Shown piece by piece: positions 1-10,499 of a stretch of DNA of 64,000 nt. The notes beneath the pieces were generated by a model. The model was not told where the DNA came from, did no database searches, and saw nothing but the letters and a program-made list of their open reading frames with translations. Positions within the stretch are counted from its first letter, which is position 1, and each line of letters opens with the position of its first letter. The DNA is from Rhodococcus jostii RHA1 (GTDB lineage Bacteria > Actinomycetota > Actinomycetes > Mycobacteriales > Mycobacteriaceae). Position numbers and translations under genes: made by a program. The stretch covers positions 6,638,501-6,702,500 of the forward strand of contig NC_008268.1 of NCBI RefSeq assembly GCF_000014565.1. The letters run 5' to 3'.

Positions 1-2
1 CC

Positions 3-71
3 ACCGCGACCAACAACGAAGAAGGCCGTGCCCTGCTGAAGCACCTCGGCTTCCCGTTCAAGGAGAACTGA
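3..71 (+). CDS. rplE: 50S ribosomal protein L5, C-terminal end (partial)
   Basis: Frame 3 from the window edge reads [19 protein letters not shown] and ends at a TGA. This is the typical C-terminus of ribosomal protein L5, which binds 5S rRNA in the central protuberance. The rest lies upstream of the window. It is followed four bases later by rpsN, as in the canonical spc operon order L5-S14-S8-L6. Confidence 0.9.
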   Translation, partial: TATNNEEGRALLKHLGFPFKEN

Positions 72-75
72 GCTA

Positions 76-261
76 ATGGCTAAGAAGGCATTGGTCAACA
101 AGGCCAACAAGAAGCCCAAGTTCGCGGTGCGCGCCTACACCCGCTGCCAGCGCTGCGGCCGTCCGCACTCGGTGTTCCGCAAGTTCGGCCTGTGCCGAAT
201 CTGCGTCCGTGAGATGGCGCACGCCGGCGAGCTGCCCGGCGTTCACAAGAGCTCCTGGTGA
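76..261 (+). CDS. rpsN: 30S ribosomal protein S14, zinc-binding type Z
   Basis: This 61-residue protein has the zinc knuckle Cys24-x2-Cys27 and Cys40-x2-Cys43, which marks the short zinc-binding (C+) form of S14. S14 sits in the head of the 30S subunit. It lies four bases after rplE in the spc operon. Many actinobacteria also carry a longer zinc-free S14 elsewhere for zinc starvation; none is visible in this window. Confidence 0.97.
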   Translation: MAKKALVNKANKKPKFAVRAYTRCQRCGRPHSVFRKFGLCRICVREMAHAGELPGVHKSSW

Positions 262-409
262 GCCGGTGACGCCGTCGCCTCGGCGGCGGCGTCACCCCAC
301 AGACTTCCGGTTCGTAACCTCGGACCGGGAAACGTAAGACCTACTTCGCGATAGGCCTGCGCCGGAATCGGCAGAGGGAACCGTTGTGAGAAAGGTAGAG
401 GTCAACCTC

Positions 410-808
410 ATGACCATGACCGACCCCATCGCAGACTTCTTGACGCGTCTGCGCAACGCCAACACGGCGTACCACGATGAGGTGAAGTTGCCCCACTCGA
501 AGATCAAGGCGAACATCGCCGAGATCCTCAAGCGCGAGGGTTACATCGCCGACTACCGCACCGAAGACGCCGAGGTGGGCAAGACCCTCATCGTCGACCT
601 GAAGTACGGCCCGAGCCGTGAGCGCAGCCTTGCCGGCGTGCGTCGCGTCTCCAAGCCCGGTCTGCGTGTGTACGCGAAGTCCACCAACCTGCCCAAGGTT
701 CTGGGCGGCCTCGGAGTGGCGATCATTTCCACGTCCACCGGCCTGCTCACCGATCGCCAGGCGGCCAATCAAGGAGTGGGCGGGGAAGTCCTCGCCTACG
801 TCTGGTAA
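410..808 (+). CDS. rpsH: 30S ribosomal protein S8
   Basis: S8 (132 residues) binds helix 21 of 16S rRNA and organises the 30S central domain. The open frame begins at a GTG at 386, but the family N-terminus [17 protein letters not shown] starts at the ATG at 410, preceded by a purine-rich site, so that start is chosen. The 148 bases before it separate it from rpsN and hold no gene. It is followed closely by rplF. Confidence 0.95.
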   Translation: MTMTDPIADFLTRLRNANTAYHDEVKLPHSKIKANIAEILKREGYIADYRTEDAEVGKTLIVDLKYGPSRERSLAGVRRVSKPGLRVYAKSTNLPKVLGGLGVAIISTSTGLLTDRQAANQGVGGEVLAYVW

Positions 809-822
809 GGGAGGCCACCACA

Positions 823-1362
823 ATGTCGCGTATTGGAAAGATTCCCGTCACCGTCCCCGGCGGCGTCGACGTCTCGATCGACGGCCAGGACGTCACGGTC
901 AAGGGTCCCAAGGGCTCGCTGGCCCTGACGATCTCCGAGCCGATTGCCATTGCGAAGAACGACGACGGCACGCTCAGCGTGACTCGTCCGGACGACGAGC
1001 GTCGCAGCCGCGCGCTGCACGGTCTGTCTCGCACCCTGGTGCAGAACCTCATCACCGGTGTCACCGACGGTTACACCACCAAGATGGAGATTCACGGCGT
1101 CGGTTACCGCGTCGCTCTCAAGGGCAAAGACCTCGAGTTCGCACTCGGCTACAGCCACCCGGTTCCGATCGAGGCTCCGGAAGGCATCACCTTCGCGGTC
1201 GAGTCGCCCACCAAGTTCTCGGTGTCGGGCATCGACAAGCAGAAGGTCGGGCAGATCTCGGCCAACATCCGTCGTCTCCGTCGTCCGGACCCGTACAAGG
1301 GCAAGGGCGTGCGTTACGAGGGTGAGCAGATCCGCCGCAAGGTCGGAAAGACGGGTAAGTGA
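823..1362 (+). CDS. rplF: 50S ribosomal protein L6
   Basis: This 179-residue protein is full length for L6, beginning [17 protein letters not shown] and ending with the basic RRKVGKTGK tail. L6 binds 23S rRNA near the sarcin-ricin loop and the GTPase-associated region. It is preceded by a GGGAGG ribosome site and is one base from rplR, indicating co-transcription and coupling. Confidence 0.97.
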   Translation: MSRIGKIPVTVPGGVDVSIDGQDVTVKGPKGSLALTISEPIAIAKNDDGTLSVTRPDDERRSRALHGLSRTLVQNLITGVTDGYTTKMEIHGVGYRVALKGKDLEFALGYSHPVPIEAPEGITFAVESPTKFSVSGIDKQKVGQISANIRRLRRPDPYKGKGVRYEGEQIRRKVGKTGK

Positions 1363-1363
1363 T

Positions 1364-1771
1364 ATGAGCCAGACTGCAAACCAGAAAGCCAAGCGGATTC
1401 CGCTCGGCAAGGATGCGTCCACGAAGCGTCGCCTGTCGAAGGTGCGTCGTCACTTCCGTCTCCGCAAGAAGGTCTCCGGCACGCCCGAGCGTCCCCGCCT
1501 GGTCGTCAACCGGTCCGCGCGCCACATCCACGTCCAGCTCGTGGACGACCTCGCAGGCCACACCCTGGCTGCGGCGTCGACCACCGAGGCCGACGTGCGT
1601 GCAGCGGACGGCGACAAGAAGGCCCTCAGTGCGAAGGTCGGTCAGCTGATCGCCGAGCGCGCGAAGGCAGCCGGTGTCGAGGCCGTCGTGTTCGACCACG
1701 GTGGACACGGCTACCACGGTCGCATCGCGGCCCTTGCGGACGCAGCTCGCGAAGGCGGGTTGAAGTTCTGA
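1364..1771 (+). CDS. rplR: 50S ribosomal protein L18
   Basis: This 135-residue protein binds 5S rRNA with L5. The frame is open from 1058, but the family sequence begins at the ATG at 1364, directly after the rplF stop (TGA, one base, ATG). The conserved core [17 protein letters not shown] and the C-terminal [21 protein letters not shown] are both present. Confidence 0.96.
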   Translation: MSQTANQKAKRIPLGKDASTKRRLSKVRRHFRLRKKVSGTPERPRLVVNRSARHIHVQLVDDLAGHTLAAASTTEADVRAADGDKKALSAKVGQLIAERAKAAGVEAVVFDHGGHGYHGRIAALADAAREGGLKF

Positions 1772-1808
1772 TGACCAAGACCGAGTACATGAACGGAAGG
1801 ACAGCCTG

Positions 1809-2465
1809 ATGCCGGGACGTCAGAGGCGTGACGGCGGAAGCGGACCCGCCGGACAGAATGGCCCCAACACCGGGGACAACCGCGGCGGCGGCGACCGTCG
1901 TGGTGGCGGTCGCGACGATCGTCGCGGCGGACAGTCGGCCGAGAAGTCGAACCACATCGAGCGCGTCGTCACGATCAACCGCGTATCGAAGGTCGTCAAG
2001 GGTGGTCGTCGCTTCAGCTTCACCGCGCTGGTGATCGTGGGCGACGGCAACGGACTGGTCGGCGTCGGCTACGGCAAGGCCAAGGAAGTTCCTGCGGCCA
2101 TCCAGAAGGGCGTCGAGGAGGCTCGTAAGAGCTTCTTCCGCGTTCCGATGATCGGCAGCACCATCACGCACCCGGTTCAGGGTGAGGCCGCAGCGGGCGT
2201 CGTCATGCTGCGTCCGGCAAGCCCCGGTACCGGTGTCATCGCCGGTGGCGCGGTGCGTGCCGTGCTGGAATGCGCCGGCATCCACGACATTCTGTCGAAG
2301 TCGCTCGGTAGCGACAACGCCATCAATGTTGTGCATGCGACCGTTGCTGCGCTCAAGGGCCTGCAGCGCCCCGAGGAAGTTGCCGCTCGCCGCGGTCTCG
2401 CCCTCGAGGACGTTGCCCCCGCCGGCATGCTGCGTGCGCGCGCACAGGCTGGGAGCGTGAAGTAA
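1809..2465 (+). CDS. rpsE: 30S ribosomal protein S5 with Gly/Arg/Asp-rich N-terminal extension
   Basis: S5 (218 residues) sits at the mRNA entry side and affects decoding accuracy. Residues from about 50 onward match the double-stranded-RNA-like and C-terminal S5 domains ([19 protein letters not shown]). The first ~45 residues are a low-complexity Gly/Arg/Asp tail common in actinobacterial S5. The stop overlaps the rpmD start by one base (TAATG). Confidence 0.96.
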   Translation: MPGRQRRDGGSGPAGQNGPNTGDNRGGGDRRGGGRDDRRGGQSAEKSNHIERVVTINRVSKVVKGGRRFSFTALVIVGDGNGLVGVGYGKAKEVPAAIQKGVEEARKSFFRVPMIGSTITHPVQGEAAAGVVMLRPASPGTGVIAGGAVRAVLECAGIHDILSKSLGSDNAINVVHATVAALKGLQRPEEVAARRGLALEDVAPAGMLRARAQAGSVK

Positions 2466-2644
2466 TGGCCGAACTCAAGGTCACTCAGATCAAGAGCACC
2501 ATCGGTACCAAGCAGAACCAGCGGAACTCGCTGCGCACCCTCGGCTTGAAGGGCATCCGTCAGACGGTTGTCCGCGAGGACAATGCCCAGAACCGCGGTC
2601 TGATCAACGTGGTGCGCCACCTCGTCACAGTTGAGGAGGTCTAA
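2465..2644 (+). CDS. rpmD: 50S ribosomal protein L30
   Basis: A 59-residue protein beginning [20 protein letters not shown], the bacterial L30 signature. Its length is typical for bacterial L30. It overlaps rpsE by one base (TAATG) and is followed two bases later by rplO, matching the universal S5-L30-L15 order. Confidence 0.96.
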   Translation: MAELKVTQIKSTIGTKQNQRNSLRTLGLKGIRQTVVREDNAQNRGLINVVRHLVTVEEV

Positions 2645-2646
2645 CC

Positions 2647-3090
2647 ATGACCATCAAACTGCATCACCTGCGCCCCGCGCCGGGAGCCAAGTCCGACAAG
2701 ATTCGTGTCGGTCGTGGTGAAGGCGGCAAGCGCGGCAAGACCGCCGGTCGCGGCACCAAGGGCACCAAGGCCCGCAAGAACGTGCCCGCCGCCTTCGAGG
2801 GTGGACAGATGCCGCTGCACATGCGTCTGCCCAAGCTCAAGGGTTTCACCAACCCGTTCCGCACCGAGTACCAGGTCGTCAACGTCGGCGACATCGCCCG
2901 TCTGTTCCCCGAAGGTGGACAGGTCACGGTCGAGGACCTCGTTGCCAAGGGTGCCGTCCGCAAGAACCAGCTCGTCAAGGTTCTCGGCGACGGCGACCTG
3001 ACTGTCGCCGTCCAGGTGACGGTCGACAAGTTCACCGGCTCCGCCAAGGAGAAGATCGCTGCTGCCGGTGGTACCGCCACCGAGCTGTGA
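2647..3090 (+). CDS. rplO: 50S ribosomal protein L15
   Basis: This 147-residue L15 has the basic, glycine-rich N-terminus ([20 protein letters not shown]) that threads into 23S rRNA and the globular C-terminal domain. It is the last ribosomal gene before secY and is followed by a strong inverted repeat, so the spc transcript probably ends or is attenuated here. Confidence 0.97.
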   Translation: MTIKLHHLRPAPGAKSDKIRVGRGEGGKRGKTAGRGTKGTKARKNVPAAFEGGQMPLHMRLPKLKGFTNPFRTEYQVVNVGDIARLFPEGGQVTVEDLVAKGAVRKNQLVKVLGDGDLTVAVQVTVDKFTGSAKEKIAAAGGTATEL

Positions 3091-3111
3091 GCTATCACCG
3101 CTAGCCAGTAG

Positions 3112-3148
3112 ATGGCCGCAGTACAGCCTCGCGCTGTACTGCGGCCAT
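3112..3148 (+). terminator. Hairpin after rplO
   Basis: A perfect 16-base-pair inverted repeat (3112-3127 with 3133-3148) around a 5-base loop lies 21 bases after the rplO stop. There is no long T tract after it, as is common for actinobacterial terminators. It probably ends or reduces transcription from the ribosomal operon into secY. Confidence 0.65.
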
Positions 3149-3280
3149 TTGCGGCTGTACGGGCAGCCCTGCCGCAGGTCTCCCAACTGTGCGTTCAGTT
3201 GCCACTGTTAGAGTTCTAGAGTTCATTCACGGACAAGTCTGCTTTCGACTCGTCTCCCCACCGTCGTGCCAGGAGGATCT

Positions 3281-4594
3281 TTGCTTTCCGCCTTCGTCTC
3301 GGCCCTCAGGACCCCAGACCTGAGGCGGAAGATCCTCATCGCGCTCGGTCTCGTTGCGCTCTATCGCATCGGTGCCGTGATTCCGTCGCCGGGCGTCGAC
3401 TACGGGAACGTCCGAGCCTGTGTCGATCAGCTGTCGGGCGGTGACTCCGCGGGTATCTACTCGCTGATCAACCTGTTCTCCGGCGGCGCGCTACTCCAGC
3501 TGTCCATTTTCGCGATCGGCATCATGCCGTACATCACGGCCAGCATCATCGTCCAGCTGTTGACGGTCGTCATCCCGAAGTTCGAGGAACTTCGGAAGGA
3601 AGGCCAGTCCGGCCAGGCGAAGATGACGCAGTACACGCGTTATCTGTCGATCGCCCTGGCGATCCTGCAGGCCACCGGCATCGTGGCGCTCGCGTCGCGC
3701 GGCCAGCTGCTGCAGGGATGCCAGGAAGAGATCATCGCCGACAAGAGCATCTTCGGCCTCGTGATCATCGTGCTGGTCATGACCGCGGGCGCTGCTCTCG
3801 TCATGTGGTTCGGTGAGGTCATCACCGAGCGCGGTGTCGGTAACGGCATGTCGCTCCTGATCTTCTCGGGTATCGCGTCCCGCCTGCCGTCCGAGGGCAA
3901 GGCCATCCTGGACAGCCGTGGGGGACTGATCTTCGCGATCATCTGCGTCGCGGCCCTCGCCATCATCGCCGGCGTCGTGTTCGTCGAGCAGGGCCAGCGG
4001 CGGATCCCCGTGCAGTACGCCAAGCGCATGGTCGGCCGCAAGATGTACGGCGGTTCGTCGACGTACCTGCCGCTCAAGGTCAACCAGGCCGGCATCATCC
4101 CGGTCATCTTCGCGTCGTCGCTTCTGTATCTGCCGAACCTCATCGCGCAGCTCACCGGCGCCACGTCGTCCGCCGATCCCAGCTGGTGGCAGCGGATCAT
4201 CAACGAGTACCTGGTGAATCCGAACAACCCGGTGTACATCGTCATCTACTTCGCGCTGATCGTGTTCTTCGTGTTCTTCTACGTCGCGATCACGTTCAAT
4301 CCGGAAGAGCGCGCGGACGAGATGAAGAAGTTCGGCGGTTTCATTCCCGGTATCCGCCCCGGTCGCCCCACCGCGGACTACCTGAATTACGTGCTCAACC
4401 GCATCACCGTTCCCGGCTCGATCTACCTCGGCCTGATCGCGGTGCTGCCCCACTTCTTCCTGTCCGGAAGCCAGACCTCCAGCAGCATCTTCGGTGGTGC
4501 GGCCGTGCTGATTCTCGTCAGCGTCGCCCTGGACACGGTCAAGCAGATCGAAAGTCAATTGATGCAACGTAACTACGAAGGGTTCCTCAAGTGA
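3281..4594 (+). CDS. secY: Protein translocase subunit SecY
   Basis: The channel-forming subunit of the Sec translocon, 437 residues, with ten predicted membrane helices and conserved family stretches such as [22 protein letters not shown] (around residues 64-85) and [20 protein letters not shown]. The frame is open from a GTG at 3266, but an AGGAGG site at 3271-3276 points to the TTG at 3281, giving [18 protein letters not shown], which matches mycobacterial SecY. The stop overlaps the adk start (GTGA), so secY, adk and map form one unit. Confidence 0.96.
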   Translation: MLSAFVSALRTPDLRRKILIALGLVALYRIGAVIPSPGVDYGNVRACVDQLSGGDSAGIYSLINLFSGGALLQLSIFAIGIMPYITASIIVQLLTVVIPKFEELRKEGQSGQAKMTQYTRYLSIALAILQATGIVALASRGQLLQGCQEEIIADKSIFGLVIIVLVMTAGAALVMWFGEVITERGVGNGMSLLIFSGIASRLPSEGKAILDSRGGLIFAIICVAALAIIAGVVFVEQGQRRIPVQYAKRMVGRKMYGGSSTYLPLKVNQAGIIPVIFASSLLYLPNLIAQLTGATSSADPSWWQRIINEYLVNPNNPVYIVIYFALIVFFVFFYVAITFNPEERADEMKKFGGFIPGIRPGRPTADYLNYVLNRITVPGSIYLGLIAVLPHFFLSGSQTSSSIFGGAAVLILVSVALDTVKQIESQLMQRNYEGFLK

Positions 4595-5136
4595 GACTTG
4601 TCCTCCTTGGTCCTCCCGGTGCAGGCAAGGGCACCCAGGCCGCGATTCTGTCCGAGAAGCTCGGCGTCCCGCACATCTCGACGGGCGACCTGTTCCGCGC
4701 GAACATCGGCCAGGCCACCCCCCTCGGCCTCGAGGCGAAGAAGTACCTGGACGCCGGGGACCTGGTTCCCAGCGAGATCACCAACAACATGGTGAAGGCC
4801 CGTGTCGGCGAGCCGGACGCGGCCAACGGATTCCTCCTGGACGGCTTCCCCCGGACGGTCGACCAGGCTCAGGCGCTCGAGGCGATCCTCGCCGAGCTGA
4901 ACACCAAGCTCGACGCAGTGCTGTCCTTCATCGTCGACGAGGACGTCGTGGTCGAGCGGATGCTGGCCCGTGGCCGCGCCGACGACAAGGAAGACGTCAT
5001 CCGCAACCGGCTCCGGGTGTACCGCGAGGAGACCGCGCCGCTGCTGGACTACTACAAGGACCAGCTGGTGACCGTCGACGCCCTGGGCGAGGTCGACGAG
5101 GTCAACGCTCGTGCACTGGCAGCGTTGGGTAAGTAA
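4591..5136 (+). CDS. adk: Adenylate kinase
   Basis: Catalyses ATP + AMP to 2 ADP. The protein has 181 residues with P-loop GPPGAGKGT at residues 7-15, the AMP-binding STGDLFR, and [10 protein letters not shown]. It is the short-lid form without a zinc-binding LID insertion, typical of actinobacteria. It starts with GTG overlapping the secY stop and overlaps map by one base, so the three are translationally coupled. Confidence 0.97.
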   Translation: MRLVLLGPPGAGKGTQAAILSEKLGVPHISTGDLFRANIGQATPLGLEAKKYLDAGDLVPSEITNNMVKARVGEPDAANGFLLDGFPRTVDQAQALEAILAELNTKLDAVLSFIVDEDVVVERMLARGRADDKEDVIRNRLRVYREETAPLLDYYKDQLVTVDALGEVDEVNARALAALGK

Positions 5137-5933
5137 TGGGCTTCGGGCGTAAGCGCAAGGTCGTTCCGTTCCGGACCGCAGGCGAGCTCGACGCGATGGC
5201 GGCCGCCGGTGCCATCGTCGGTGCGGCTCTGGTGGCGGTCCGCGATGCGGCGAAGCCGGGTGTGAGCACGCTCGAACTCGACGAGGTGGCCGAATCGGTC
5301 ATCCGCGGCGCAGGCGCCGTGCCCTCGTTCAAGGGCTACCACGGGTTCAGCGGATCGATCTGTTCGTCCGTCAACGATCGTGTGGTGCACGGGATTCCCT
5401 CGGCGGAAGACATTCTCGCCGAGGGAGACCTCGTCTCCATCGACTGCGGCGCCATTCTCGACGGCTGGCACGGCGACTCTGCGTGGACTTTCGGTGTCGG
5501 AGACATCATCGAAGCGGATCAGCAGCTCAGCGAGGCCACTCGGCTGTCCATGGAGGCGGGGATCGCGGCGATGCTTCCCGGCAACCGCCTCACCGACATC
5601 TCCCACGCCATCGAACTCGGCACCCGCGCCGCCGAGGTGGCGCACGACCGAAAGTACGGCATCGTCGACGGCTACGGCGGTCACGGCATCGGTCGCGAAA
5701 TGCACATGGAGCCGTTCCTCGCCAACGAGGGCGCTCCGGGCAAGGGGCCGCAACTGGTGGTCGGCTCCGTTCTGGCGATCGAACCGATGTTGACCCTCGG
5801 CACCACCGATACCGTTGTCCTCGAGGATGATTGGACGGTCGTCACCTCCGACGGCACCCGTGCCGCGCACTGGGAGCACACGGTCGCGGTCACCGAGGAT
5901 GGGCCGCGCATCCTGACCCTGCGTCCGGAGTAG
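5136..5933 (+). CDS. map: Methionine aminopeptidase, type I
   Basis: Removes the initiator methionine from nascent proteins. The 265-residue pita-bread fold contains metal-binding Asp residues in [15 protein letters not shown], His in [12 protein letters not shown], Glu in IEPMLTLG and Glu in [12 protein letters not shown]. It is the last gene of the secY-adk-map group, overlaps adk by one base and converges with dtd 25 bases on. Confidence 0.96.
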   Translation: MGFGRKRKVVPFRTAGELDAMAAAGAIVGAALVAVRDAAKPGVSTLELDEVAESVIRGAGAVPSFKGYHGFSGSICSSVNDRVVHGIPSAEDILAEGDLVSIDCGAILDGWHGDSAWTFGVGDIIEADQQLSEATRLSMEAGIAAMLPGNRLTDISHAIELGTRAAEVAHDRKYGIVDGYGGHGIGREMHMEPFLANEGAPGKGPQLVVGSVLAIEPMLTLGTTDTVVLEDDWTVVTSDGTRAAHWEHTVAVTEDGPRILTLRPE

Positions 5934-5958
5934 CGGCCGGCCGCCGGAGGGCGCGGGC

Positions 5959-6396
5959 CTATACGTCGATAAGCAACGTCACCGGGCCGTCGTTGACGAG
6001 GCTGATTTCCATGTGTTCGCCGAACACGCCGGTCTCGACGGTCGCGCCCAGCTCGCGCAGGGCGCCGGTGAACTCGTCCACGAGTGGTTCCGCCACCGGC
6101 CTCGGCGCCGCGGCGGACCAGGACGGGCGCCGGCCCCGGCGGGTGTCCGCCATGAGCGTGAACTGACTGGCGACGAGCACCGGGGCGTCGAGGTCGGACG
6201 CGGACTGTTCGTTCTCCAGGATGCGCATGGTCCACACCTTCTTCGCGAGCAGAGCCGCCTTCGCCTCGTCGTCCGTATGGGTGACGCCGACCAGGACGAG
6301 CAGCCCGTGGCCGCCGGCCGGGGGAGTGATCCGTCCGACCTCGTCGCCGTCGACGCGGACCGACGCGGACGTCACTCGCTGTACCAGGGCGCGCAC
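5959..6396 (-). CDS. dtd: D-aminoacyl-tRNA deacylase
   Basis: Hydrolyses D-aminoacyl-tRNAs to prevent D-amino-acid misincorporation. Both signature motifs are present: SQFTL (active-site Ser/Gln region) and NDGPVTLL near the C-terminus. The frame is open further upstream, but the family N-terminus [16 protein letters not shown] begins at the GTG at 6396 (145 residues); an ATG at 6405 is an alternative. It is encoded opposite to its neighbours and shares a 260-base upstream region with infA. Confidence 0.93.
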   Translation of the reverse strand: MRALVQRVTSASVRVDGDEVGRITPPAGGHGLLVLVGVTHTDDEAKAALLAKKVWTMRILENEQSASDLDAPVLVASQFTLMADTRRGRRPSWSAAAPRPVAEPLVDEFTGALRELGATVETGVFGEHMEISLVNDGPVTLLIDV

Positions 6397-6475
6397 GCAC
6401 ACCATCCTTCGCATCGTGGCCGTGGGTATCGGAAGTCGAATTCTGCCGGGCGGGCGGCTCCGTCGGGGACCGCAT

Positions 6476-6504
6476 TTGGCCTGGTGAGCAATTTCCCGTA
6501 ACAT
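6476..6504 (+). promoter_or_regulatory. Candidate housekeeping promoter for infA operon
   Basis: TTGGCC at 6476-6481 and TAACAT at 6499-6504 are separated by 17 bases, a good fit to a SigA-type promoter. It lies about 155 bases upstream of infA in the dtd-infA divergent interval, leaving a long leader. It is inferred from sequence only. Confidence 0.4.
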
Positions 6505-6659
6505 GGATCAACGGTGCGCTATGCGTGCCGGTTGTCTGCGTGCCCAGTGCCGGATTCGATCCGGATTGTTCATGTTTCGGCCGGTGAAGATCCCATTGGG
6601 CGCCACGGTAACGGAAACAGATGCAATAAGCACGCCAAACCACATGGATCGCGGAGGAT

Positions 6660-6881
6660 ATGGCTAAGAAAGACGGGGCCATCGAGGTCGAGGGACGAGT
6701 AGTCGAGCCGCTGCCCAATGCGATGTTCCGCATTGAGCTCGAGAACGGCCACAAGGTTCTCGCCCACATCAGCGGAAAGATGCGTCAGCACTACATTCGC
6801 ATCCTCCCGGAAGATCGCGTTGTCGTAGAGCTCTCGCCCTACGACTTGTCGCGCGGACGCATCGTTTACCGGTACAAGTAA
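6660..6881 (+). CDS. infA: Translation initiation factor IF-1
   Basis: A 73-residue OB-fold protein ([18 protein letters not shown]... RGRIVYRYK) that occupies the ribosomal A site during initiation. The start is preceded by GGAGGA. It heads the infA-rpmJ-rpsM-rpsK-rpsD-rpoA-rplQ group, the usual alpha-operon order. Confidence 0.98.
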
Positions 6882-6967
6882 AGCTTCCCCGCCCGACCAG
6901 GTCGGGGAGAAGTACGTCCGCTGCGGCTCTGCGTAGTGGGCTGCCACAAAACAGGAGATCAGAAGAC

Positions 6968-7081
6968 GTGAAGGTTCAGCCGAGCGTCAAGAAGATCTGC
7001 GAAAAGTGCAAGGTGATCCGTCGTAACGGCCGGGTCATGGTGATCTGCGAGAACCTGCGCCACAAGCAGCGTCAGGGCTAG
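6968..7081 (+). CDS. rpmJ: 50S ribosomal protein L36, zinc-binding form
   Basis: A 37-residue protein, [20 protein letters not shown] and onward, with zinc ligands Cys11, Cys14, Cys27 and His32. This is the zinc-containing L36 form. It uses a GTG start preceded by an AGGAGA-type site. It lies between infA and rpsM, the standard place. Confidence 0.97.
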   Translation: MKVQPSVKKICEKCKVIRRNGRVMVICENLRHKQRQG

Positions 7082-7138
7082 ATCTCCGCTTTTCGAGGAT
7101 CTGCTTGGCAACAAGCAAAGATGACCTCCCAGCACCAG

Positions 7139-7194
7139 CCAGTACTCACGGCTTTCGAGCAGGTACTGGTTCACCCCCGGCACGGAGGCCGGGG
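7139..7194 (+). promoter_or_regulatory. Two adjacent hairpins upstream of rpsM
   Basis: The rpmJ-rpsM interval (220 bases) holds two inverted repeats: a 7-base stem at 7139-7145/7163-7169 and a 7-base GC-only stem at 7175-7181/7188-7194. They could form an attenuator or terminator ahead of rpsM-rpsK-rpsD-rpoA. Neither is followed by a T tract, so the role is uncertain. Confidence 0.35.
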
Positions 7195-7302
7195 CCCCAC
7201 TGAGTTAGTTGAAGCATTGTCGGTCGCGAGACCGTCGACGTTTGAAGAGGCACAGGGGATGGACTGGGAGCAGACCTCCGCACACCGATAGGAAATGCCG
7301 AC

Positions 7303-7677
7303 ATGGCACGTCTCGCAGGTGTCGATCTTCCCCGTGAAAAGCGGATGGAGATCGCACTTACTTACATCTACGGCATCGGCCGTACCCGCTCCAAGGAGAT
7401 CCTGGACGCCACCGGCGTCAGCCCGGATCTGCGGAGCAAGGATCTCTCGGACGAGGATCTGGCCAAGCTCCGCGAGTACATCGAGGAGTCGCTGAAGGTC
7501 GAGGGTGACCTTCGCCGCGAGGTCCAGGCCGACATCCGACGCAAGATCGAGATCGGCTGCTACCAGGGCCTGCGCCACCGTCGTGGTCTGCCCGTGCGTG
7601 GTCAGCGCACCAAGACCAACGCCCGCACCCGTAAGGGTCCGAAGCGCACCATTGCAGGCAAGAAGAAGGCGAAGTAA
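7303..7677 (+). CDS. rpsM: 30S ribosomal protein S13
   Basis: S13 (124 residues) contacts tRNA and the 50S subunit through its basic C-terminus ([17 protein letters not shown]). The N-terminus [21 protein letters not shown] is family-typical. Its TAA overlaps the rpsK ATG (TAATG). Confidence 0.97.
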   Translation: MARLAGVDLPREKRMEIALTYIYGIGRTRSKEILDATGVSPDLRSKDLSDEDLAKLREYIEESLKVEGDLRREVQADIRRKIEIGCYQGLRHRRGLPVRGQRTKTNARTRKGPKRTIAGKKKAK

Positions 7678-8090
7678 TGCCCCCCAAGTCACGTGGCACC
7701 GGTCCGAAGAAGACCCAGAAGGCGCGTCGCAGGGACAAGAAGAACGTCCCGCACGGCGCCGCTCACATCAAGAGCACGTTCAACAACACCATCGTGTCCA
7801 TCACGGACCCCGCCGGAAACGTGATTTCCTGGGCGTCCTCGGGACACGTCGGCTTCAAGGGTTCGCGTAAGTCGACCCCGTTCGCCGCTCAGCTGGCCGC
7901 CGAGAACGCAGCCCGCAAGGCGCAGGAGCACGGTGTCAAGAAGGTCGACGTCTTCGTCAAGGGCCCCGGCTCCGGCCGTGAGACCGCGATCCGCTCGCTT
8001 CAGGCCGCGGGCCTCGAGGTCGGCACCATCTCCGATGTCACCCCCCAGCCGCACAACGGCTGCCGTCCGCCCAAGCGGCGTCGGGTCTAG
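7677..8090 (+). CDS. rpsK: 30S ribosomal protein S11
   Basis: S11 (137 residues) forms part of the platform near the mRNA exit. Conserved segments [19 protein letters not shown] and the C-terminus [18 protein letters not shown] are intact. It overlaps rpsM by one base and precedes rpsD by 22 bases. Confidence 0.97.
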   Translation: MPPKSRGTGPKKTQKARRRDKKNVPHGAAHIKSTFNNTIVSITDPAGNVISWASSGHVGFKGSRKSTPFAAQLAAENAARKAQEHGVKKVDVFVKGPGSGRETAIRSLQAAGLEVGTISDVTPQPHNGCRPPKRRRV

Positions 8091-8112
8091 CGGGAAGGAT
8101 AGGTAGAAGAAA

Positions 8113-8718
8113 ATGGCACGTTATACCGGACCCATCACCCGCAAGTCGCGTCGTCTGCGCGTCGACCTCGTTGGAGGCGACCAGGCGTTCGAGCGTCGTC
8201 CCTACCCGCCGGGCCAGCACGGCCGCGCGCGGATCAAGGAGAGCGAGTACCTGCTCCAGCTGCAGGAGAAGCAGAAGGCTCGCTTCACCTACGGCGTCAT
8301 GGAGAAGCAGTTCCGCCTGTACTACAAGGAGGCGAACAACCGCCCCGGTAAGACCGGTGAGAACCTGCTCCGCATCCTGGAGTCGCGTCTCGACAACGTC
8401 GTGTACCGCGCCGGACTGGCTCGCACCCGCCGCCAGGCCCGTCAGCTGGTCACCCACGGCCACCTCCTTGTGAACAACAAGAAGGTCGACATCCCCAGCT
8501 ACCGCGTCTCCCAGTACGACATCATCGATGTCAAGGAGAAGTCGCTGTCCACGCTTCCCTTCCAGGTTGCGCGCGAGACCCAGGGCGATCGCCCGATCCC
8601 GGGTTGGCTGCAGGTTGTCGGTGGACGTCTCCGGGTTCTGGTTCACCAGCTTCCCGAGCGTGCGCAGATCGACGTTCCTCTGCAGGAACAGCTCATCGTC
8701 GAGTACTACTCGAAGTAG
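8113..8718 (+). CDS. rpsD: 30S ribosomal protein S4, zinc-free form
   Basis: S4 (201 residues) nucleates 16S 5'-domain assembly. The N-terminal region lacks the cysteine cluster of zinc-binding S4, so this is the C-minus form. The S4 RNA-binding domain (LESRLDNVVYRAGLARTRRQARQ) starts near residue 92. A 17-base-pair hairpin follows before rpoA. Confidence 0.97.
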   Translation: MARYTGPITRKSRRLRVDLVGGDQAFERRPYPPGQHGRARIKESEYLLQLQEKQKARFTYGVMEKQFRLYYKEANNRPGKTGENLLRILESRLDNVVYRAGLARTRRQARQLVTHGHLLVNNKKVDIPSYRVSQYDIIDVKEKSLSTLPFQVARETQGDRPIPGWLQVVGGRLRVLVHQLPERAQIDVPLQEQLIVEYYSK

Positions 8719-8730
8719 GCCTGACGGCTC

Positions 8731-8770
8731 GTGCGCCTTTCCGGTAGTTCCGACTACCGGAAAGGCGCAC
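8731..8770 (+). terminator. Strong hairpin between rpsD and rpoA
   Basis: A perfect 17-base-pair inverted repeat (8731-8747 with 8754-8770) around a 6-base loop sits in the 117-base rpsD-rpoA interval. No T tract follows. It may partially terminate transcription or act as an RNA processing or stability element that sets rpoA levels relative to ribosomal proteins. Confidence 0.55.
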
Positions 8771-8835
8771 GGGCACGAAGTGCCTTTCCCATCGTGGGCG
8801 TCAAATAGCGGACGCCCGTACAGGAGGAAATCCAA

Positions 8836-9897
8836 ATGCTCATTTCTCAGCGACCCACGCTGACCGAAGAGGTCATCGCTGACAACCGCTCGAAGTTCGT
8901 CATCGAGCCCCTCGAGCCAGGCTTCGGGTACACCCTCGGCAACTCGCTCCGCCGCACGCTGCTCTCGTCGATTCCCGGCGCTGCTGTCACCAGCATCCGC
9001 ATCGACGGCGTTCTGCACGAGTTCACCACAGTTCCCGGTGTGAAGGAAGATGTCACCGACATCATCCTGAACCTCAAGGGCCTCGTCGTGAGCTCCGAAG
9101 AGGACGAGCCGGTCACCATGTACGTCCGCAAGCAGGGCCCCGGCGCTGTGACCGCAGGCGACATCGTGCCCCCGGCCGGCGTCACCGTGAACAACCCGGA
9201 TCTGCACATCGCCACCCTGAACGACAAGGGAAAGCTGGAGATCGAGCTCGTCGTCGAGCGCGGTCGCGGCTACGTCCCCGCCGTCCAGAACAAGGCGTCC
9301 GGCGCCGAGATCGGCCGTATCCCGGTCGACTCGATCTACTCGCCGGTGCTCAAGGTCACCTACAAGGTGGAGGCCACCCGCGTCGAGCAGCGCACCGACT
9401 TCGATCGGCTCGTGCTCGATGTGGAAACCAAGAACTCCATCACCGCTCGGGACGCGCTCGCTTCGGCAGGCAAGACCCTGGTTGAGCTCTTCGGCCTGGC
9501 CCGTGAGCTGAACGTCGAAGCAGAAGGCATCGAGATCGGACCTTCGCCTGCCGAGGCCGATCACATTGCTTCGTTCGGACTGCCCATCGAGGACCTGGAC
9601 CTCACGGTCCGTTCCTACAACTGCCTCAAGCGCGAAGGTGTTCACACCGTCGGTGAGCTTGTCGGCCGTACCGAGTCCGATCTGCTCGACATCCGCAACT
9701 TCGGACAGAAGTCCATCGACGAGGTCAAGGTCAAGCTGCATTCGCTCGGCCTGGCCCTCAAGGACAGCCCCGCGTCCTTCGATCCCACCACCGTTGCCGG
9801 CTACGACGCCGCCACCGGAACGTGGAGCGACACGGACGCCGGTTCCTTCGGTGATGCCGAGGGCACCGAGGACTACGCCGAGACCGAACAGCTGTAG
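8836..9897 (+). CDS. rpoA: DNA-directed RNA polymerase subunit alpha
   Basis: The 353-residue alpha subunit. The N-terminal domain (about 1-225; [19 protein letters not shown] is the assembly helix) dimerises and holds beta and beta-prime. The C-terminal domain (about 245-320; [35 protein letters not shown]) contacts activators and UP-element DNA. An acidic tail follows. An AGGAGG site precedes the start. Confidence 0.98.
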   Translation: MLISQRPTLTEEVIADNRSKFVIEPLEPGFGYTLGNSLRRTLLSSIPGAAVTSIRIDGVLHEFTTVPGVKEDVTDIILNLKGLVVSSEEDEPVTMYVRKQGPGAVTAGDIVPPAGVTVNNPDLHIATLNDKGKLEIELVVERGRGYVPAVQNKASGAEIGRIPVDSIYSPVLKVTYKVEATRVEQRTDFDRLVLDVETKNSITARDALASAGKTLVELFGLARELNVEAEGIEIGPSPAEADHIASFGLPIEDLDLTVRSYNCLKREGVHTVGELVGRTESDLLDIRNFGQKSIDEVKVKLHSLGLALKDSPASFDPTTVAGYDAATGTWSDTDAGSFGDAEGTEDYAETEQL

Positions 9898-9924
9898 CTC
9901 ACGGTCCTTTACTAGGAGATCATC

Positions 9925-10494
9925 ATGCCCAAGCCCAAGAAGGGTGCCCGCTTCGGCGGGTCGGCTTCGCACCAGAAGGCGATCTTCGCCAATCTGGCTA
10001 CCGCGCTCTTCGAGCACGGCCGCATAACCACCACGGAGTCCAAGGCCAAGGCCCTGCGCCCGTACGCCGAGAAGCTCGTCACGCACGCCAAGGCCGGAAC
10101 CCTGGCTCACCGTCGCGAGGTTCTGAAGGTCATCCGCAACAAGGATGTCGTGCACACCCTGTTCGCGGAGATCGGCCCGTTCTACGCCGATCGTGACGGC
10201 GGCTACACCCGCATCATCAAGACGGTCCCCCGCAAGGGCGACAACGCGCCGATGGCGATCATCGAGCTCGTCAAGGAGAAGACCGTCACCTCCGAGGCCG
10301 ACCGCGCTCGTCGCGTGAAGGCATCGCAGGATGCGCCGGCTGCAGCTCCCGCCGAGGAGAACGTCGTCGAGGCCGTCGAGGCCGAGGCAACCGACGCCGA
10401 GGTCGAGAACGCTGACGCCGTCGTCGAGGCCATCGAGGACGAGACCGCCACCGCGGCCGACGCCCCCGAGGCCGAAGAGGCCAAGAAGGACTAG
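9925..10494 (+). CDS. rplQ: 50S ribosomal protein L17 with acidic C-terminal tail
   Basis: Residues 1 to about 118 are the L17 core ([41 protein letters not shown]). The remaining ~70 residues are an Ala/Glu/Asp/Val-rich tail seen in many high-GC actinobacterial L17 proteins. Total length is 189 residues. The stop is five bases from the truA start. Confidence 0.96.
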   Translation: MPKPKKGARFGGSASHQKAIFANLATALFEHGRITTTESKAKALRPYAEKLVTHAKAGTLAHRREVLKVIRNKDVVHTLFAEIGPFYADRDGGYTRIIKTVPRKGDNAPMAIIELVKEKTVTSEADRARRVKASQDAPAAAPAEENVVEAVEAEATDAEVENADAVVEAIEDETATAADAPEAEEAKKD

Positions 10495-10499
10495 TCCAC

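Noticed and set aside
386..409. Extended S8 start at 386
   Set aside because: Homologous S8 proteins begin at [11 protein letters not shown] (410), which has its own ribosome site.
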